Source: Bacillus sp. SORGH_AS_0510
Lineage (GTDB): Bacteria > Bacillota > Bacilli > Bacillales > Cytobacillaceae
Assembly (NCBI RefSeq): GCF_030818775.1
Contig: NZ_JAUTAU010000001.1
Span: 1,492,001 to 1,556,000 of the forward strand
Reading direction: 5' to 3'
DNA length: 64,000 nucleotides
Of the stretch, positions 39,387 to 48,455 are shown piece after piece. A program made the translations under genes and the position numbers. The notes under the pieces are model-generated. The model worked only from the letters and a program-made list of their open reading frames with translations, made no database searches and was not told the origin of the DNA. Numbering within the stretch: the stretch's first letter is position 1; the number at the start of each line of letters is the position of its first letter.

Positions 39387-39899
39387 ATGTTTAAAAGGCT
39401 TTCAAAGATCAACAAAAAGTTTTTATTCGTAATCGTACTTCTAATAGGTGTGCTGTTATCACTCACAACAGTAAAAACCATGGCATACCTGGATTCACCC
39501 GGCTTCTGTCAAAATTGTCATACGATGAAAAATGTCTACACATCGTTCATGGATTCCACGCATGCCGAACTACAGTGTAACGACTGTCATTTACCACACA
39601 AGAGTGAGGTAGGAAAGCTATTTTTTAAGGGTCGTGCTGGGATGACTCATGTATATTACAACACAGTAGGAACTGATGATATTCCAAATGTCATTGAGGC
39701 TACAGACCGAACGATGAAAGTTATCAATGAAAACTGTATAACGTGTCACAAGAGTACGATTACCAATGTATCACATGACGCAAAAGATAGCTGTGTCTCC
39801 TGTCACAAAACCGTACCACATGGGAAAGGCTTTAAAGATGATCACTATAATAAGCCACCTAAATCAGGAGAATTATTAGAAAATAAGGGAGGATTTTAA
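39387..39899 (+). CDS. nrfH: cytochrome c nitrite reductase small subunit NrfH
   Basis: 170-residue NapC/NirT-type quinol dehydrogenase: one N-terminal membrane anchor (~residues 11-31), then four heme sites CQNCH (41), CNDCH (64), CITCH (117) and CVSCH (136). Takes electrons from menaquinol to NrfA outside the membrane. ATG 39387 with GGGAGG at 39374-39379; an upstream in-frame TTG/ATG is not better placed. Two bases before nrfA. Confidence 0.95.
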   Translation: MFKRLSKINKKFLFVIVLLIGVLLSLTTVKTMAYLDSPGFCQNCHTMKNVYTSFMDSTHAELQCNDCHLPHKSEVGKLFFKGRAGMTHVYYNTVGTDDIPNVIEATDRTMKVINENCITCHKSTITNVSHDAKDSCVSCHKTVPHGKGFKDDHYNKPPKSGELLENKGGF

Positions 39900-39901
39900 G
39901 A

Positions 39902-41350
39902 ATGGGAAGATTCCGTTATGGGGCATATCTTTTCCTGCTGGCATTTTTATTGATAATCACTGGCTGCAGCAATGATTCCAGTGAAAAAACAGCTTCAGCA
40001 GCCGGGAAAAAGACGACAGGCCTCTCAGCCGCTGAAATTAGTAACGAAGCATTTAAAGACTTATTTCCGCTTCAATATAACAGTTATAAGAAAAATGAGA
40101 AGATGGAAGATACAACTTACGGCGGTTCTGTTAAACGCAGTAAGTATGAAGAAGATAAAGAGCCATTGCTGCCGATTCTGTTTAATGGATACGGATTCGC
40201 AACCGAGTACAATGAAGAGCGGGGACATACCTATGCCTTAGAAGATATCCGCAATATTAAACGGATTACGGATAAATCTGTTGGTTCTTGTTATACATGT
40301 AAATCAACGGCCGTTCCAAAGATGATTAAGGAAATGGGCGACAGCTATTGGGGGGCTAACTTTAATAAGGATATTTGGCCAAAGGGCGAAGCGCTGGGTC
40401 ATTCACCAATCGGCTGCTCTGATTGCCATGATCCAAAAACAATGGATTTACGCGTAACACGTCCAAGCTTTTTTAAAGCGTTAGAGGCAAAGGGAGTAGA
40501 CGTTTCAAATCCAACTAAAAATGACATGCGAAGTTATGTTTGTGGACAATGCCATGTGGAGTACTACTTCGCATCTAAAAATAGTGAAGTAACCTTCCCT
40601 TGGACTAAAGGCTTTAAGCCGGAAGAAATTTATGAATACTATAATACGATTGCGAAACGAAATGGGTTTGAAAAGGATTGGGTCAGTAATATTTCAGGTA
40701 CACCAATGTTAAAAGCACAGCACCCTGAATATGAAACACACTCATCAGGCACGCATGGCAAAGCAAACGTTTCCTGTGCAGATTGCCATATGCCCTATGA
40801 ACGTGTCGATGGAAAAAGAAAAATTACCTCACACTGGTGGACATCTCCACTTAAAACAATGCAAACCTCTTGCGGTCAATGTCACGGTGACCGTGATTTA
40901 GATAAGTTAAAAGATCGTGTTCTTGAAATTCAAGAGGCAAATGTCAGTGCGTTACACGAGGCACAGGATGTTTCAACCACTTCTCACTATTATGTAAACA
41001 AAATGATTACATCTGGTGTAAGCAATGAGAAGATTAAACAAGCACAGGAATATGTGCGTCAAGGACAATGGTACTGGGATATTATCGCAGCAGAAAATTC
41101 ATCAGGCTTCCATAACCCACAGGGGTCGATGGATTCATTGCGGATCTCAATTGAACAGTCCAATAAAGCAATTCGCCTTGCGACTGAAGAGCTTGTGAAA
41201 AAAGGCGTGAACATGGATGAACTGGATAAGGAAATTGAAAAAGTAAAGAAAGCCGTATTAGAGGAAAAAGTAAATGAGAAGAAAAAGGATAAGGCAGTAA
41301 ATAGTTACTTCCCTGCCCAAGCACCTGTGGTACCACCTGTAAAAAAATAG
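39902..41350 (+). CDS. nrfA: ammonia-forming cytochrome c nitrite reductase, catalytic subunit
   Basis: 482 residues. Lipobox LIITGC (Cys22) anchors it to the outer face of the membrane, replacing the periplasm of Gram-negatives. Five hemes: the active-site CYTCK (130-134, Lys ligand) plus CSDCH (172), CGQCH (214), CADCH (292) and CGQCH (324). Catalytic Tyr/His candidates lie in HVEYYF and HPEYETHSSGTH. Reduces nitrite to ammonium with six electrons. A Lys-rich helical C-terminus is typical. Confidence 0.96.
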   Translation: MGRFRYGAYLFLLAFLLIITGCSNDSSEKTASAAGKKTTGLSAAEISNEAFKDLFPLQYNSYKKNEKMEDTTYGGSVKRSKYEEDKEPLLPILFNGYGFATEYNEERGHTYALEDIRNIKRITDKSVGSCYTCKSTAVPKMIKEMGDSYWGANFNKDIWPKGEALGHSPIGCSDCHDPKTMDLRVTRPSFFKALEAKGVDVSNPTKNDMRSYVCGQCHVEYYFASKNSEVTFPWTKGFKPEEIYEYYNTIAKRNGFEKDWVSNISGTPMLKAQHPEYETHSSGTHGKANVSCADCHMPYERVDGKRKITSHWWTSPLKTMQTSCGQCHGDRDLDKLKDRVLEIQEANVSALHEAQDVSTTSHYYVNKMITSGVSNEKIKQAQEYVRQGQWYWDIIAAENSSGFHNPQGSMDSLRISIEQSNKAIRLATEELVKKGVNMDELDKEIEKVKKAVLEEKVNEKKKDKAVNSYFPAQAPVVPPVKK

Positions 41351-41423
41351 ACTCCTTCCAAATTAAACTTATTCGTCCCGCCAAGAAGGAATAAGAATGG
41401 AAAGAGCCTTAGGTAACGTTGTA

Positions 41424-41460
41424 GAAAGCACTGTTTCTTCATTGGAAACAGTGTTTTCTT
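41424..41460 (+). terminator. nrfHA terminator
   Basis: Stem GAAAGCACTGTTTC / GAAACAGTGTTTTC, ~7-nt loop, T-rich tail. Confidence 0.75.
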
Positions 41461-41519
41461 GCGTTTATTTTGTCAAATTAAGTGGTAAGTGTCAATTTTA
41501 GAATTCTAATTTATTGGTT

Positions 41520-41645
41520 GGCGGAATAAATTACAAAGTTGGCGGAATTCCATACAAAGTTGGCGGAATAAACTGCAAAATCGGCGGAATTCCATACAAA
41601 GCTGGCGGAATAAATCGCAAGTTTGGCGGAATTAACTAAAACTCC
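41520..41645. repeat. six 21-bp tandem repeats (GGCGGAAT type)
   Basis: GGCGGAAT starts at 41520, 41541, 41562, 41583, 41604 and 41625, exactly 21 bp apart. Units alternate between GGCGGAATAAAN... and GGCGGAATTCCATACAAAG, so a 42-bp higher-order unit exists. An open frame on the minus strand repeats because the period is a multiple of three, but has no ribosome site. Region 41351-41773 holds otherwise only the nrf terminator. Confidence 0.9.
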
Positions 41646-41773
41646 ATAAATTGACTTGAAATGAAGCAAACATTTACCTGGAGCTGGCAATGAAAAATAT
41701 TGCACTTCCTCCGAAAAAGGAATAATATAATTCTTTGGGAATTGAATCAGCTTATTGTAAAGGAGCGTTTTTC

Positions 41774-42964
41774 ATGCCACGAGCCTTATGGCTTTTAATC
41801 ATTGGGATGGCAGTGAATGTAACAGGCTCTTCTTTTTTATGGCCTTTAAATACAATTTATATTCACGATCATTTAGGTAAATCATTATCCGTTGCTGGAG
41901 TTGTCTTGATGCTGAACTCGGCAGCAAGTGTCATTGGAAATCTGTATGGCGGCAGTCTATTTGATAAAATAGGTGGCTATAAATCTATTATATTGGGAAT
42001 AGGTATTACGCTCGTTGCTCTAGTTGGCTTGACATTCTGGCATGGCTGGCCAGCATATATAGTGTTTTTAACCATCATCGGTTTTGGGTCTGGGGTAGTT
42101 TTTCCGGCCATGTATGCGATGGCGGGAACCGTTTGGGTCGAGGGCGGACGCAAAGCCTTTAATGCCATTTATGTAGCACAAAATTTGGGGGTAGCCGTAG
42201 GTGCGGCTCTTGGAGGGATTGTGGCAGATTATTCTTTCCAACTCATCTTCCTTGCCAATACAATTATGTATATCATTTTTCTTTTCATAGCTGTATTCGG
42301 CTATAAAGGAATTGCTACAGCTTCAGCTAAGCCAATACCAAGTGACACAGAAGGACCAGTAATAAAAAACAGAAACAATTTGCGAGCTTTATTAATCCTG
42401 TGCTTAGGGTATTTACTTTGCTGGGTTGCATATGTTCAATGGTCAACAACGATTTCATCTTATACACAGGAAATCAACATTTCCCTAAGCCAGTATAGCT
42501 TGTTATGGACAATAAATGGTGCCATTATCGTCTTAGGGCAGCCGCTGTTAAATGGAGTTATGAAGCGTCTTTCTGCCTCATTGAAGCTTCAAATCCTCAT
42601 CGGTATTGGCATTTTTATTGTTTCGTTCATTGTGGCAGGAAAGGCAAATGCTTTTTCTGGTTTCTTAGTTGCGATGATTATCTTAACAATAGGGGAAATG
42701 TTTATCTGGCCTGCTGTACCAACTGTTGCCTTTAACCTAGCTCCAAAAGGACGAGAAGGCTTCTATCAAGGAATCGTTAACAGCACTGCTACAGGTGGAA
42801 GAATGGTTGGCCCTCTATTAGGAGGAATAATCGTAGACTATTACGATATTTCAGCTTTATTCCTCGTCCTAATTGGATTATTTATCATGGCCATCATCAC
42901 CACTTTACTCTATGACCGTAGCATAAAAACAGTGGTGTCAGGCACCATCCGTGGACAAATGTAG
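41774..42964 (+). CDS. MFS transporter (YttB-like)
   Basis: 396 residues with ~12 hydrophobic segments and the MFS loop motif GGSLFDKIGGYKSI between helices 2 and 3. Drug-efflux-like, substrate unknown. ATG 41774 with AAAGGAG at 41758-41764; the longer frame from 41735 is rejected. B. subtilis yttB is also near leuS. Confidence 0.85.
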   Translation: MPRALWLLIIGMAVNVTGSSFLWPLNTIYIHDHLGKSLSVAGVVLMLNSAASVIGNLYGGSLFDKIGGYKSIILGIGITLVALVGLTFWHGWPAYIVFLTIIGFGSGVVFPAMYAMAGTVWVEGGRKAFNAIYVAQNLGVAVGAALGGIVADYSFQLIFLANTIMYIIFLFIAVFGYKGIATASAKPIPSDTEGPVIKNRNNLRALLILCLGYLLCWVAYVQWSTTISSYTQEINISLSQYSLLWTINGAIIVLGQPLLNGVMKRLSASLKLQILIGIGIFIVSFIVAGKANAFSGFLVAMIILTIGEMFIWPAVPTVAFNLAPKGREGFYQGIVNSTATGGRMVGPLLGGIIVDYYDISALFLVLIGLFIMAIITTLLYDRSIKTVVSGTIRGQM

Positions 42965-43072
42965 GAATTTGTCCATTCCACATGGACAGTGAGGCAAAGG
43001 GTTATTTTCCTTTGTCTTTTTTGTTTAAAACTCAAGCTATTGGTCTATTATGAAATTAGGCTATTTGTTTAC

Positions 43073-43101
43073 TTGCATACTTATGATAAATTTAATACAA
43101 T
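43073..43101 (+). promoter_or_regulatory. promoter of the leuS T-box leader
   Basis: TTGCAT at 43073-43078, 17-bp spacer, TACAAT at 43096-43101; ~25 bp ahead of T-box stem I. Confidence 0.65.
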
Positions 43102-43125
43102 AACCGTAATACTTCATATTGAAAA

Positions 43126-43361
43126 GACAGTGACTAGGAGTAGTAGTGGTCCATACCCGTATTTAGAGAGTTGGCGGCTGGTGAAAGTCAACCGGGTACA
43201 TCATGAACTCGCCTTTGAGTTGCAAGCATGAAGGAATAGTAATGCTTGCCGTATTCCGCGTTAAGGATGAATGAAGTGAGTGCATGAGCACTAATGTGGG
43301 TGGTACCGCGGGAAGATACATACAATCCTCTCGTCCCTTTTGGGGATGAGGGGATTTTTTT
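43126..43361 (+). ncRNA. leucine T-box riboswitch
   Basis: Stem I carries AGAGAG and the specifier bulge GAACTCGCC with Leu codon CTC at 43208-43210. The conserved T-box GTGGGTGGTACCGCG is at 43296-43310, which pairs with the tRNA acceptor end. The terminator stem spans TCCTCTCGTCCC and GGGATGAGGGGA (to 43354) followed by seven T. Uncharged tRNA-Leu should permit leuS transcription. Confidence 0.93.
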
Positions 43362-43368
43362 ATGCTTT

Positions 43369-43444
43369 GGCTTTGTTAATGAACTTTGTTTATTTTTACA
43401 ACCTGTTGATTGGAGCGGAAATCAACAGGATAGTTAACAGAGCC
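43369..43444. repeat. solo remnant of the dispersed palindromic repeat
   Basis: GGCTTTGTTAA at the left and GTTAACAGAGCC at the right match the ends of the copies at 15485 and 60778. The interior is reduced to CCTGTTGATT (43402-43411), one GGAGCGGAA and AATCAACAGG (43420-43429), leaving a 10-bp perfect hairpin. It lies between the T-box terminator and the leuS ribosome site, so it is in the leuS mRNA leader. Confidence 0.85.
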
Positions 43445-43469
43445 TATTTTTTACTAGGAGGAAACAGAC

Positions 43470-45887
43470 ATGAGTTTCGATCATCAACAAATCGAAAAGA
43501 AGTGGCAACAGAAATGGGAAGTAGAAAAAACATTTAAAACAAGTGAAGAGTATGATAAACGCAAATTCTACGCGTTAGATATGTTTCCATATCCATCAGG
43601 TGCCGGTCTACACGTGGGACACCCAGAAGGGTACACTGCAACCGATATTCTTTCACGCTTAAAGCGGATGCAAGGCTATAATGTCCTTCACCCAATGGGC
43701 TGGGATGCGTTTGGTTTACCAGCAGAACAATACGCATTGGATACAGGTAACGATCCGGCTGAATTTACAGCGAAAAATATTGATACGTTCCGTCGTCAAA
43801 TCAAAGCATTAGGTTTCTCCTACGATTGGGACCGTGAAGTAAACACAACAGATCCTGAATACTATAAGTGGACACAGTGGATCTTCTTAAAGCTTTACGA
43901 AAAGGGGTTAGCCTATATTGATGAAGTAGCTGTAAACTGGTGCCCGGCACTTGGTACCGTTTTGGCAAACGAAGAAGTAATTGATGGAAAGAGTGAACGT
44001 GGAGGACATCCAGTTGAACGCCGCCCAATGAAACAGTGGATGTTAAAAATCACAGCTTATGGCGACCGTTTATTAGAAGACCTTGAAGAACTTGATTGGC
44101 CTGAAAGCTTAAAAGAAATGCAGCGCAACTGGATTGGGCGCTCAGAAGGGGCAGAAGTAAACTTCCAAATTGATGGACACAGCGAAACGTTTACGGTCTT
44201 CACAACTCGTCCAGATACATTATTCGGTGCAACCTATGCGGTTCTAGCCCCAGAGCATTCCTTTGTTGATAAAATCACTACAGATGAACAGCGTGCGGCT
44301 GTAGAAGCGTACCTTGATAAGGTAAAAACAAAGAGTGACCTTGAGCGTACAGATCTTGCCAAGGAAAAAACGGGTGTCTTCACTGGTGCCTATGCGATCA
44401 ACCCAGCAAATGGTGAGAAAATGCCAATCTGGATCGCGGATTATGTACTAGTAAGCTACGGAACTGGTGCAATCATGGCAGTCCCTGCACATGACGAGCG
44501 TGATTTTGAATTTGCGAAAGAATTTAATTTACCAATCAAACCAGTAGTAGCTGGCGGCGATGTCGAGAAAGAAGCGTACACTGGTGACGGTGAACATATC
44601 AATTCTGAGTTCTTAAATGGTTTAAACAAAGAAGAAGCCATTTCAAAAATGATTGCTTGGTTAGAAGAAAAAGGAATTGGAACCAAGAAAGTAACTTTCC
44701 GTTTACGTGACTGGTTGTTCAGCCGTCAGCGGTACTGGGGTGAGCCGATTCCAATTATCCACTGGGAAGATGGCACAATGTCGGCTGTTCCGGAAGATCA
44801 GCTTCCATTGACATTACCAAAAACAACAGATATCAAACCTTCCGGTACAGGAGAATCACCATTAGCTAACATTGAGGATTGGGTAAATGTGGTTGATCCT
44901 GAAACAGGTAAAAAGGGTCGCCGTGAAACAAATACCATGCCACAATGGGCAGGCAGCTGCTGGTATTACTTACGTTATATTGATCCGAAAAATGACCAGG
45001 CACTAGCTTCCCAAGAGAAATTAAATCACTGGCTTCCTGTTGATATCTACATTGGTGGTGCAGAGCATGCCGTGCTTCACTTACTTTATGCCCGCTTCTG
45101 GCATAAGTTCTTGTATGATATCGGTGTAGTGCCAACTAAAGAACCATTCCAAAAGCTATTTAACCAAGGAATGATTTTAGGCGAGAACAATGAAAAGATG
45201 AGTAAATCAAAAGGTAATGTTGTAAATCCTGATGATATTGTAACTAGCCATGGTGCAGATACACTTCGTTTATACGAAATGTTTATGGGACCTCTTGATG
45301 CGTCCATTGCATGGTCAACTAATGGTTTAGACGGCTCCCGTCGTTTCCTTGATCGTATTTGGCGTTTGATGATTGAAGAAAATGGTGAGGTAAATCCAAA
45401 AATCCAGCCAAATGAAGAAGCTTCTAATTTGGAAAAAGTGTATCATCAAACAGTGAAAAAGGTTACAGAGGATTACGAAGGCTTACGTTTCAATACAGCG
45501 ATATCCCAAATGATGGTATTCATTAATGAAGCGTATAAAGCAACTGTGCTTCCAAAGGAATACATGGAAGGCTTCGTCAAAATGCTAGCACCTGTAGCCC
45601 CACACATTGCTGAAGAGCTTTGGGAAAAGCTTGGTCATAGTGGAACCATTTCCTATGAAGCGTGGCCAGCATATGATGAAGCGAAGTTAGTGGATGATGA
45701 AGTAGAAATTGTTATCCAGGTAAATGGTAAGGTAAAGACAAAGCTTATGGTACCAACCGATGCAAGTAAGGAAGCTTTAGAAGGAATTGCGATGGAAGAT
45801 GATCGAGTAAAAGAGCAGATCGAAGGAAAAACCATTCGCAAGGTGATTACTGTTCCGGGTAAACTTGTAAACATTGTAGCAAACTAA
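43470..45887 (+). CDS. leuS: leucyl-tRNA synthetase
   Basis: 805 residues, class Ia. HIGH-type motif [12 protein letters not shown] (40-51), KMSKS in [10 protein letters not shown], and an inserted editing domain ([19 protein letters not shown]). Charges tRNA-Leu; controlled by its T-box leader. CTAGGAGG before ATG 43470. Confidence 0.98.
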   Translation: MSFDHQQIEKKWQQKWEVEKTFKTSEEYDKRKFYALDMFPYPSGAGLHVGHPEGYTATDILSRLKRMQGYNVLHPMGWDAFGLPAEQYALDTGNDPAEFTAKNIDTFRRQIKALGFSYDWDREVNTTDPEYYKWTQWIFLKLYEKGLAYIDEVAVNWCPALGTVLANEEVIDGKSERGGHPVERRPMKQWMLKITAYGDRLLEDLEELDWPESLKEMQRNWIGRSEGAEVNFQIDGHSETFTVFTTRPDTLFGATYAVLAPEHSFVDKITTDEQRAAVEAYLDKVKTKSDLERTDLAKEKTGVFTGAYAINPANGEKMPIWIADYVLVSYGTGAIMAVPAHDERDFEFAKEFNLPIKPVVAGGDVEKEAYTGDGEHINSEFLNGLNKEEAISKMIAWLEEKGIGTKKVTFRLRDWLFSRQRYWGEPIPIIHWEDGTMSAVPEDQLPLTLPKTTDIKPSGTGESPLANIEDWVNVVDPETGKKGRRETNTMPQWAGSCWYYLRYIDPKNDQALASQEKLNHWLPVDIYIGGAEHAVLHLLYARFWHKFLYDIGVVPTKEPFQKLFNQGMILGENNEKMSKSKGNVVNPDDIVTSHGADTLRLYEMFMGPLDASIAWSTNGLDGSRRFLDRIWRLMIEENGEVNPKIQPNEEASNLEKVYHQTVKKVTEDYEGLRFNTAISQMMVFINEAYKATVLPKEYMEGFVKMLAPVAPHIAEELWEKLGHSGTISYEAWPAYDEAKLVDDEVEIVIQVNGKVKTKLMVPTDASKEALEGIAMEDDRVKEQIEGKTIRKVITVPGKLVNIVAN

Positions 45888-45894
45888 ATTTAAT

Positions 45895-45932
45895 AAAGGG
45901 GCTGCCTCCATATTGAAAGGGGAAGCCTCTTT
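45895..45932 (+). terminator. weak terminator-like hairpin after leuS
   Basis: AAAGGGGCT / AGCCTCTTT (one G-T pair) with a 20-nt loop; few T afterwards, so it may be an mRNA end hairpin or only a weak stop. Confidence 0.4.
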
Positions 45933-45956
45933 ACTCTTAAAAAGGGGATGGATTTC

Positions 45957-46265
45957 ATGGAAGAAATTAAAGTCATTACACCTGAAGAATTACAGAAGAA
46001 GTTGGAAGCAGGGGAAAAGCTTGAGCTTGTAGATGTAAGGGAAGATGAAGAAGTAGCCGGAGGAATGATTCCAGGGGCAAAGCATATTCGAATGGGCGAT
46101 ATTCCTGCTACCCTTGACTACTTTGATAAGGATAAAGAGTATATTTTTATCTGCCGCTCCAGTGCCCGCAGCGGAAATGTCTGTCACTATTTACAGGAAC
46201 AAGGCTATAAGGTCCGTAACATGGTTGGCGGAATGCTGAACTGGACAGGTGAAACAAATAAATAA
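45957..46265 (+). CDS. rhodanese-domain protein (YtwF-like)
   Basis: 102 residues, single rhodanese domain: LVDVREDEEVAGGMIPGAKHI and active-site loop ICRSSARSGNVC with the catalytic Cys. Probably a sulfurtransferase carrying persulfide. ATG 45957 with AAAGGGGA 8 nt upstream; the ATG at 45948 overlaps the ribosome site. Downstream of leuS as in B. subtilis (ytwF region). Confidence 0.85.
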   Translation: MEEIKVITPEELQKKLEAGEKLELVDVREDEEVAGGMIPGAKHIRMGDIPATLDYFDKDKEYIFICRSSARSGNVCHYLQEQGYKVRNMVGGMLNWTGETNK

Positions 46266-46270
46266 CCGGA

Positions 46271-46307
46271 AAAAACCGATTCTCCTTATGAATCGGTTTT
46301 TTTATAT
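46271..46307. terminator. terminator after rhodanese gene
   Basis: Stem AAAAACCGATTC / GAATCGGTTTTT with 7-nt loop and T-run; the A-run at the other side lets it also serve the minus-strand cassette. Confidence 0.88.
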
Positions 46308-46834
46308 CATTGATAGGTTTCGAGACTAGACTTATTCCTCCATAGCATGCCTCCTAATACAAGAAATGGTAGCAAATTAATGGCTAAAACCATCACACCT
46401 TGGAAATCTGTACCAATGAAAAGTCCATGCAGGGTGACCAATATATAGAGGATCGGGTTCAAAGCGTGGAGTTTGCGCCACTTTTGATAACCAATCTTTT
46501 TCCGTGCCTTTGACGTTATAACCGTCATGAGTAAAAAATACAACGAAACAGTGCCCAGGGCCATTGGAAGAGGCTTATAGTCAGTGGTAAATGGAGTTAG
46601 TATTTCAATCCACTGGAAGGAAAGATAGGAGTCTATGAGTAAGAACCCTACATGACCCAAGACAAGAATCAATGCCCAATTCGATAGCGCCTCATGCAAA
46701 AACAAGGAAATGGTTACTTTGTGTTTCCGCTTTTTTTGTACTTGTGAATACAGACCAATCACAACAGATAGGTATAGTAATAGATAGGACACGGTCCCTG
46801 TCGCACGAATCATATACCATTCAAACAACTCCAT
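46307..46834 (-). CDS. ferric reductase-like heme membrane protein
   Basis: 175 residues with five to six hydrophobic helices. Two His pairs, His47/His61 and His123/His136, spaced as in bis-heme ferric-reductase-like transmembrane domains (PF01794; YedZ/MsrQ, FRE type). No flavin/NAD domain is attached, so electrons must come or go through partners. Overlaps apbE by 14 bp and is the last gene of the cassette. Likely moves electrons across the membrane to an outside flavin; inference. Confidence 0.78.
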   Translation of the reverse strand: MELFEWYMIRATGTVSYLLLYLSVVIGLYSQVQKKRKHKVTISLFLHEALSNWALILVLGHVGFLLIDSYLSFQWIEILTPFTTDYKPLPMALGTVSLYFLLMTVITSKARKKIGYQKWRKLHALNPILYILVTLHGLFIGTDFQGVMVLAINLLPFLVLGGMLWRNKSSLETYQ

Positions 46835-47714
46835 GTTGTTCTCCCCCTTTCCAAATTTCTCTCATTTTATTAATTAATACGGCTTTCGAGTCTTTTGTCT
46901 TAATCCACTCCCGGCCTTTTTCTTCCCCTAAAAGAAGAACAGTTTTTGCCCATACATCCGCTTCTAACGCAGAAGGAGCGGTTATAGTGGCAGAAACAAT
47001 ATGACTCTCAGATGGTTTTCCCGTATGTGTATCTATGAGATGGTGCTTCCACTCCCCGTTAACGAGCCACTTTCTTTTCATGGAAGTGGATGTTGCCACA
47101 GCCCCGTTTGTCACCTGAATAGAGGATAGTATCTGTTTTTCATCGAAGGGACTTTCAATTCCGATATTCAATGCACGAGGCAGTTCTCCGAAAATACGGA
47201 TATCTCCACCGACATTTATAAATCCATAACCCGTCCTTTCCAAGAGTTCAGAAGCACGGTCGATCACCCAGCCCTTAGCAATTCCACCTAAATCAATGGT
47301 AGAAAGGAGAACGACTGACTGCTTCCTTATATTTAACGTAAATGGAAGGGAGAGGGAGGGAACGTTTGTTGAAAGGTCATGTACTATTACTTCCTGCCCT
47401 TTTATATATTCAATCGATCTAGAGTAACCGCTGGTTTCAAGAGCTGACAATACACTAGGGTTGAAAATACCTTCTGTTTCCTTATAGAAACGATCTGCTT
47501 CCTTGAGAATTGCAAATATTTCGTTAGAGACAGGTATATCCTTTCCTACCTGTTGATTTATCCTAGATAATTCACTATCTTCACGAAACCGGCTGCAGGT
47601 ATTCTCAATGGATTCAAATAGTTTATAAATGGGCATCATGTCATTCGCAAACATTTCATGACTAATAGAAATCTGAACGATTGTACTCATAGAGTTGAAA
47701 CGATAGGTATACAT
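46821..47714 (-). CDS. apbE: FAD:protein FMN transferase
   Basis: 297 residues. ApbE signatures: STIDLGGIAKGWVIDRA, YGFINVGGDIRIFG, and HHLIDTHTGKP. Transfers FMN from FAD to a Thr in target proteins. No clear signal peptide or lipobox (starts MYTYRFNSMSTIVQISIS), so probably acts in the cytoplasm, or the export signal is atypical. Start codon shares one base with the preceding gene's stop (TGATG), coupling it to the candidate substrate. Confidence 0.92.
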   Translation of the reverse strand: MYTYRFNSMSTIVQISISHEMFANDMMPIYKLFESIENTCSRFREDSELSRINQQVGKDIPVSNEIFAILKEADRFYKETEGIFNPSVLSALETSGYSRSIEYIKGQEVIVHDLSTNVPSLSLPFTLNIRKQSVVLLSTIDLGGIAKGWVIDRASELLERTGYGFINVGGDIRIFGELPRALNIGIESPFDEKQILSSIQVTNGAVATSTSMKRKWLVNGEWKHHLIDTHTGKPSESHIVSATITAPSALEADVWAKTVLLLGEEKGREWIKTKDSKAVLINKMREIWKGGEQHGVV

Positions 47715-48118
47715 CAGGTTCCACCTGTGGTTGTATCAAAGCCGCCATGGCGACCCATCACAGGACTATCATTATTTGAGAACTGATCCTGCTGATTACT
47801 ATTATCAAAGAATTGGTCATCATCCGTTGGATATTGATTGCTATCATCAAAACTATTAGTATCCTGGTCATTTTGATTAAATTGCGATGAACGATCTCTT
47901 CCAAAAGAATGACGAAATCCTTGCTCGGGCCTTTGTGTTTGAGTATTAGATGGATCCTCTGATTGCTGATTAGAATTATCGATAGAAGGTCCTTGATTTA
48001 CAGCGATTTGGCTGTCATCTTTGTTTCCATTTGAAAGTCCTAGATAGGAAACCATCCCAGCGACTAAAGCTAAGCTCCCAAAGCTGACTCCCCAAGAGAT
48101 TTTTTGTTTTTTATCCAA
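47714..48118 (-). CDS. membrane-anchored low-complexity protein with C-terminal flavinylation-like motif
   Basis: 134 residues from TTG 48118, which has a perfect AAAGGAG 8 nt upstream; an ATG 18 bases earlier has a poor site. N-terminus MDKKQKISWGVSFG then one membrane helix (~residues 9-28). The rest is Gln/Asn/Asp/Ser-rich, repeat-like and probably disordered (NSNQQ, DSNQYPTDDDQFFDNSNQQ). The last seven residues are DTTTGGT; ApbE targets carry D-x-x-[ST]-[GS]-A-[TS], so this fits except Gly for Ala. Directly ahead of apbE. Function is inference. Confidence 0.7.
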   Translation of the reverse strand: MDKKQKISWGVSFGSLALVAGMVSYLGLSNGNKDDSQIAVNQGPSIDNSNQQSEDPSNTQTQRPEQGFRHSFGRDRSSQFNQNDQDTNSFDDSNQYPTDDDQFFDNSNQQDQFSNNDSPVMGRHGGFDTTTGGT

Positions 48119-48267
48119 CTTTAGTGCTCCTTTCATCTTTCGTTTACCTTACAAATTGAAGTTTACAAGTTAAACCTTAAATAAAACTTAATTTTTTTAG
48201 GTATTCAATTTTTAAAATTCTGAAAAAAGGTGAATAATGGTAGTAAAAAACGAAAGGGAGAGTAACC

Positions 48268-48453
48268 GTGATTCAAGTAAAGTTATTTGACCGGGAGCAT
48301 GAGAAGGATTTAGAAAAGGAGATGAATCGTTTTTTAAGAGGAATCGATGAAAAGAGTCTCTTAGATATAAAGTATAATGTCGCTGCAATGACAGAGGACG
48401 AAGAGGACGACCAAATTTATTGTTTTTCTGCAATGATTATCTATCGATCTTAA
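48268..48453 (+). CDS. cse60: sporulation protein Cse60
   Basis: 61 residues, MIQVKLFDREHEKDLEKEMNRFLR, ending YCFSAMIIYRS; close to B. subtilis Cse60 (YteV), a sigma-E-dependent sporulation protein of unknown role. GTG start at 48268 with AAAGGGAG at 48253-48260. I see no clean sigma-E promoter. Confidence 0.85.
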   Translation: MIQVKLFDREHEKDLEKEMNRFLRGIDEKSLLDIKYNVAAMTEDEEDDQIYCFSAMIIYRS

Positions 48454-48455
48454 TA

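Noticed and set aside
41511..41705. Repeat-containing protein on the minus strand
   Set aside because: Periodicity comes from a 21-bp DNA repeat (multiple of three); there is no ribosome site and no homologous protein that I recognise.
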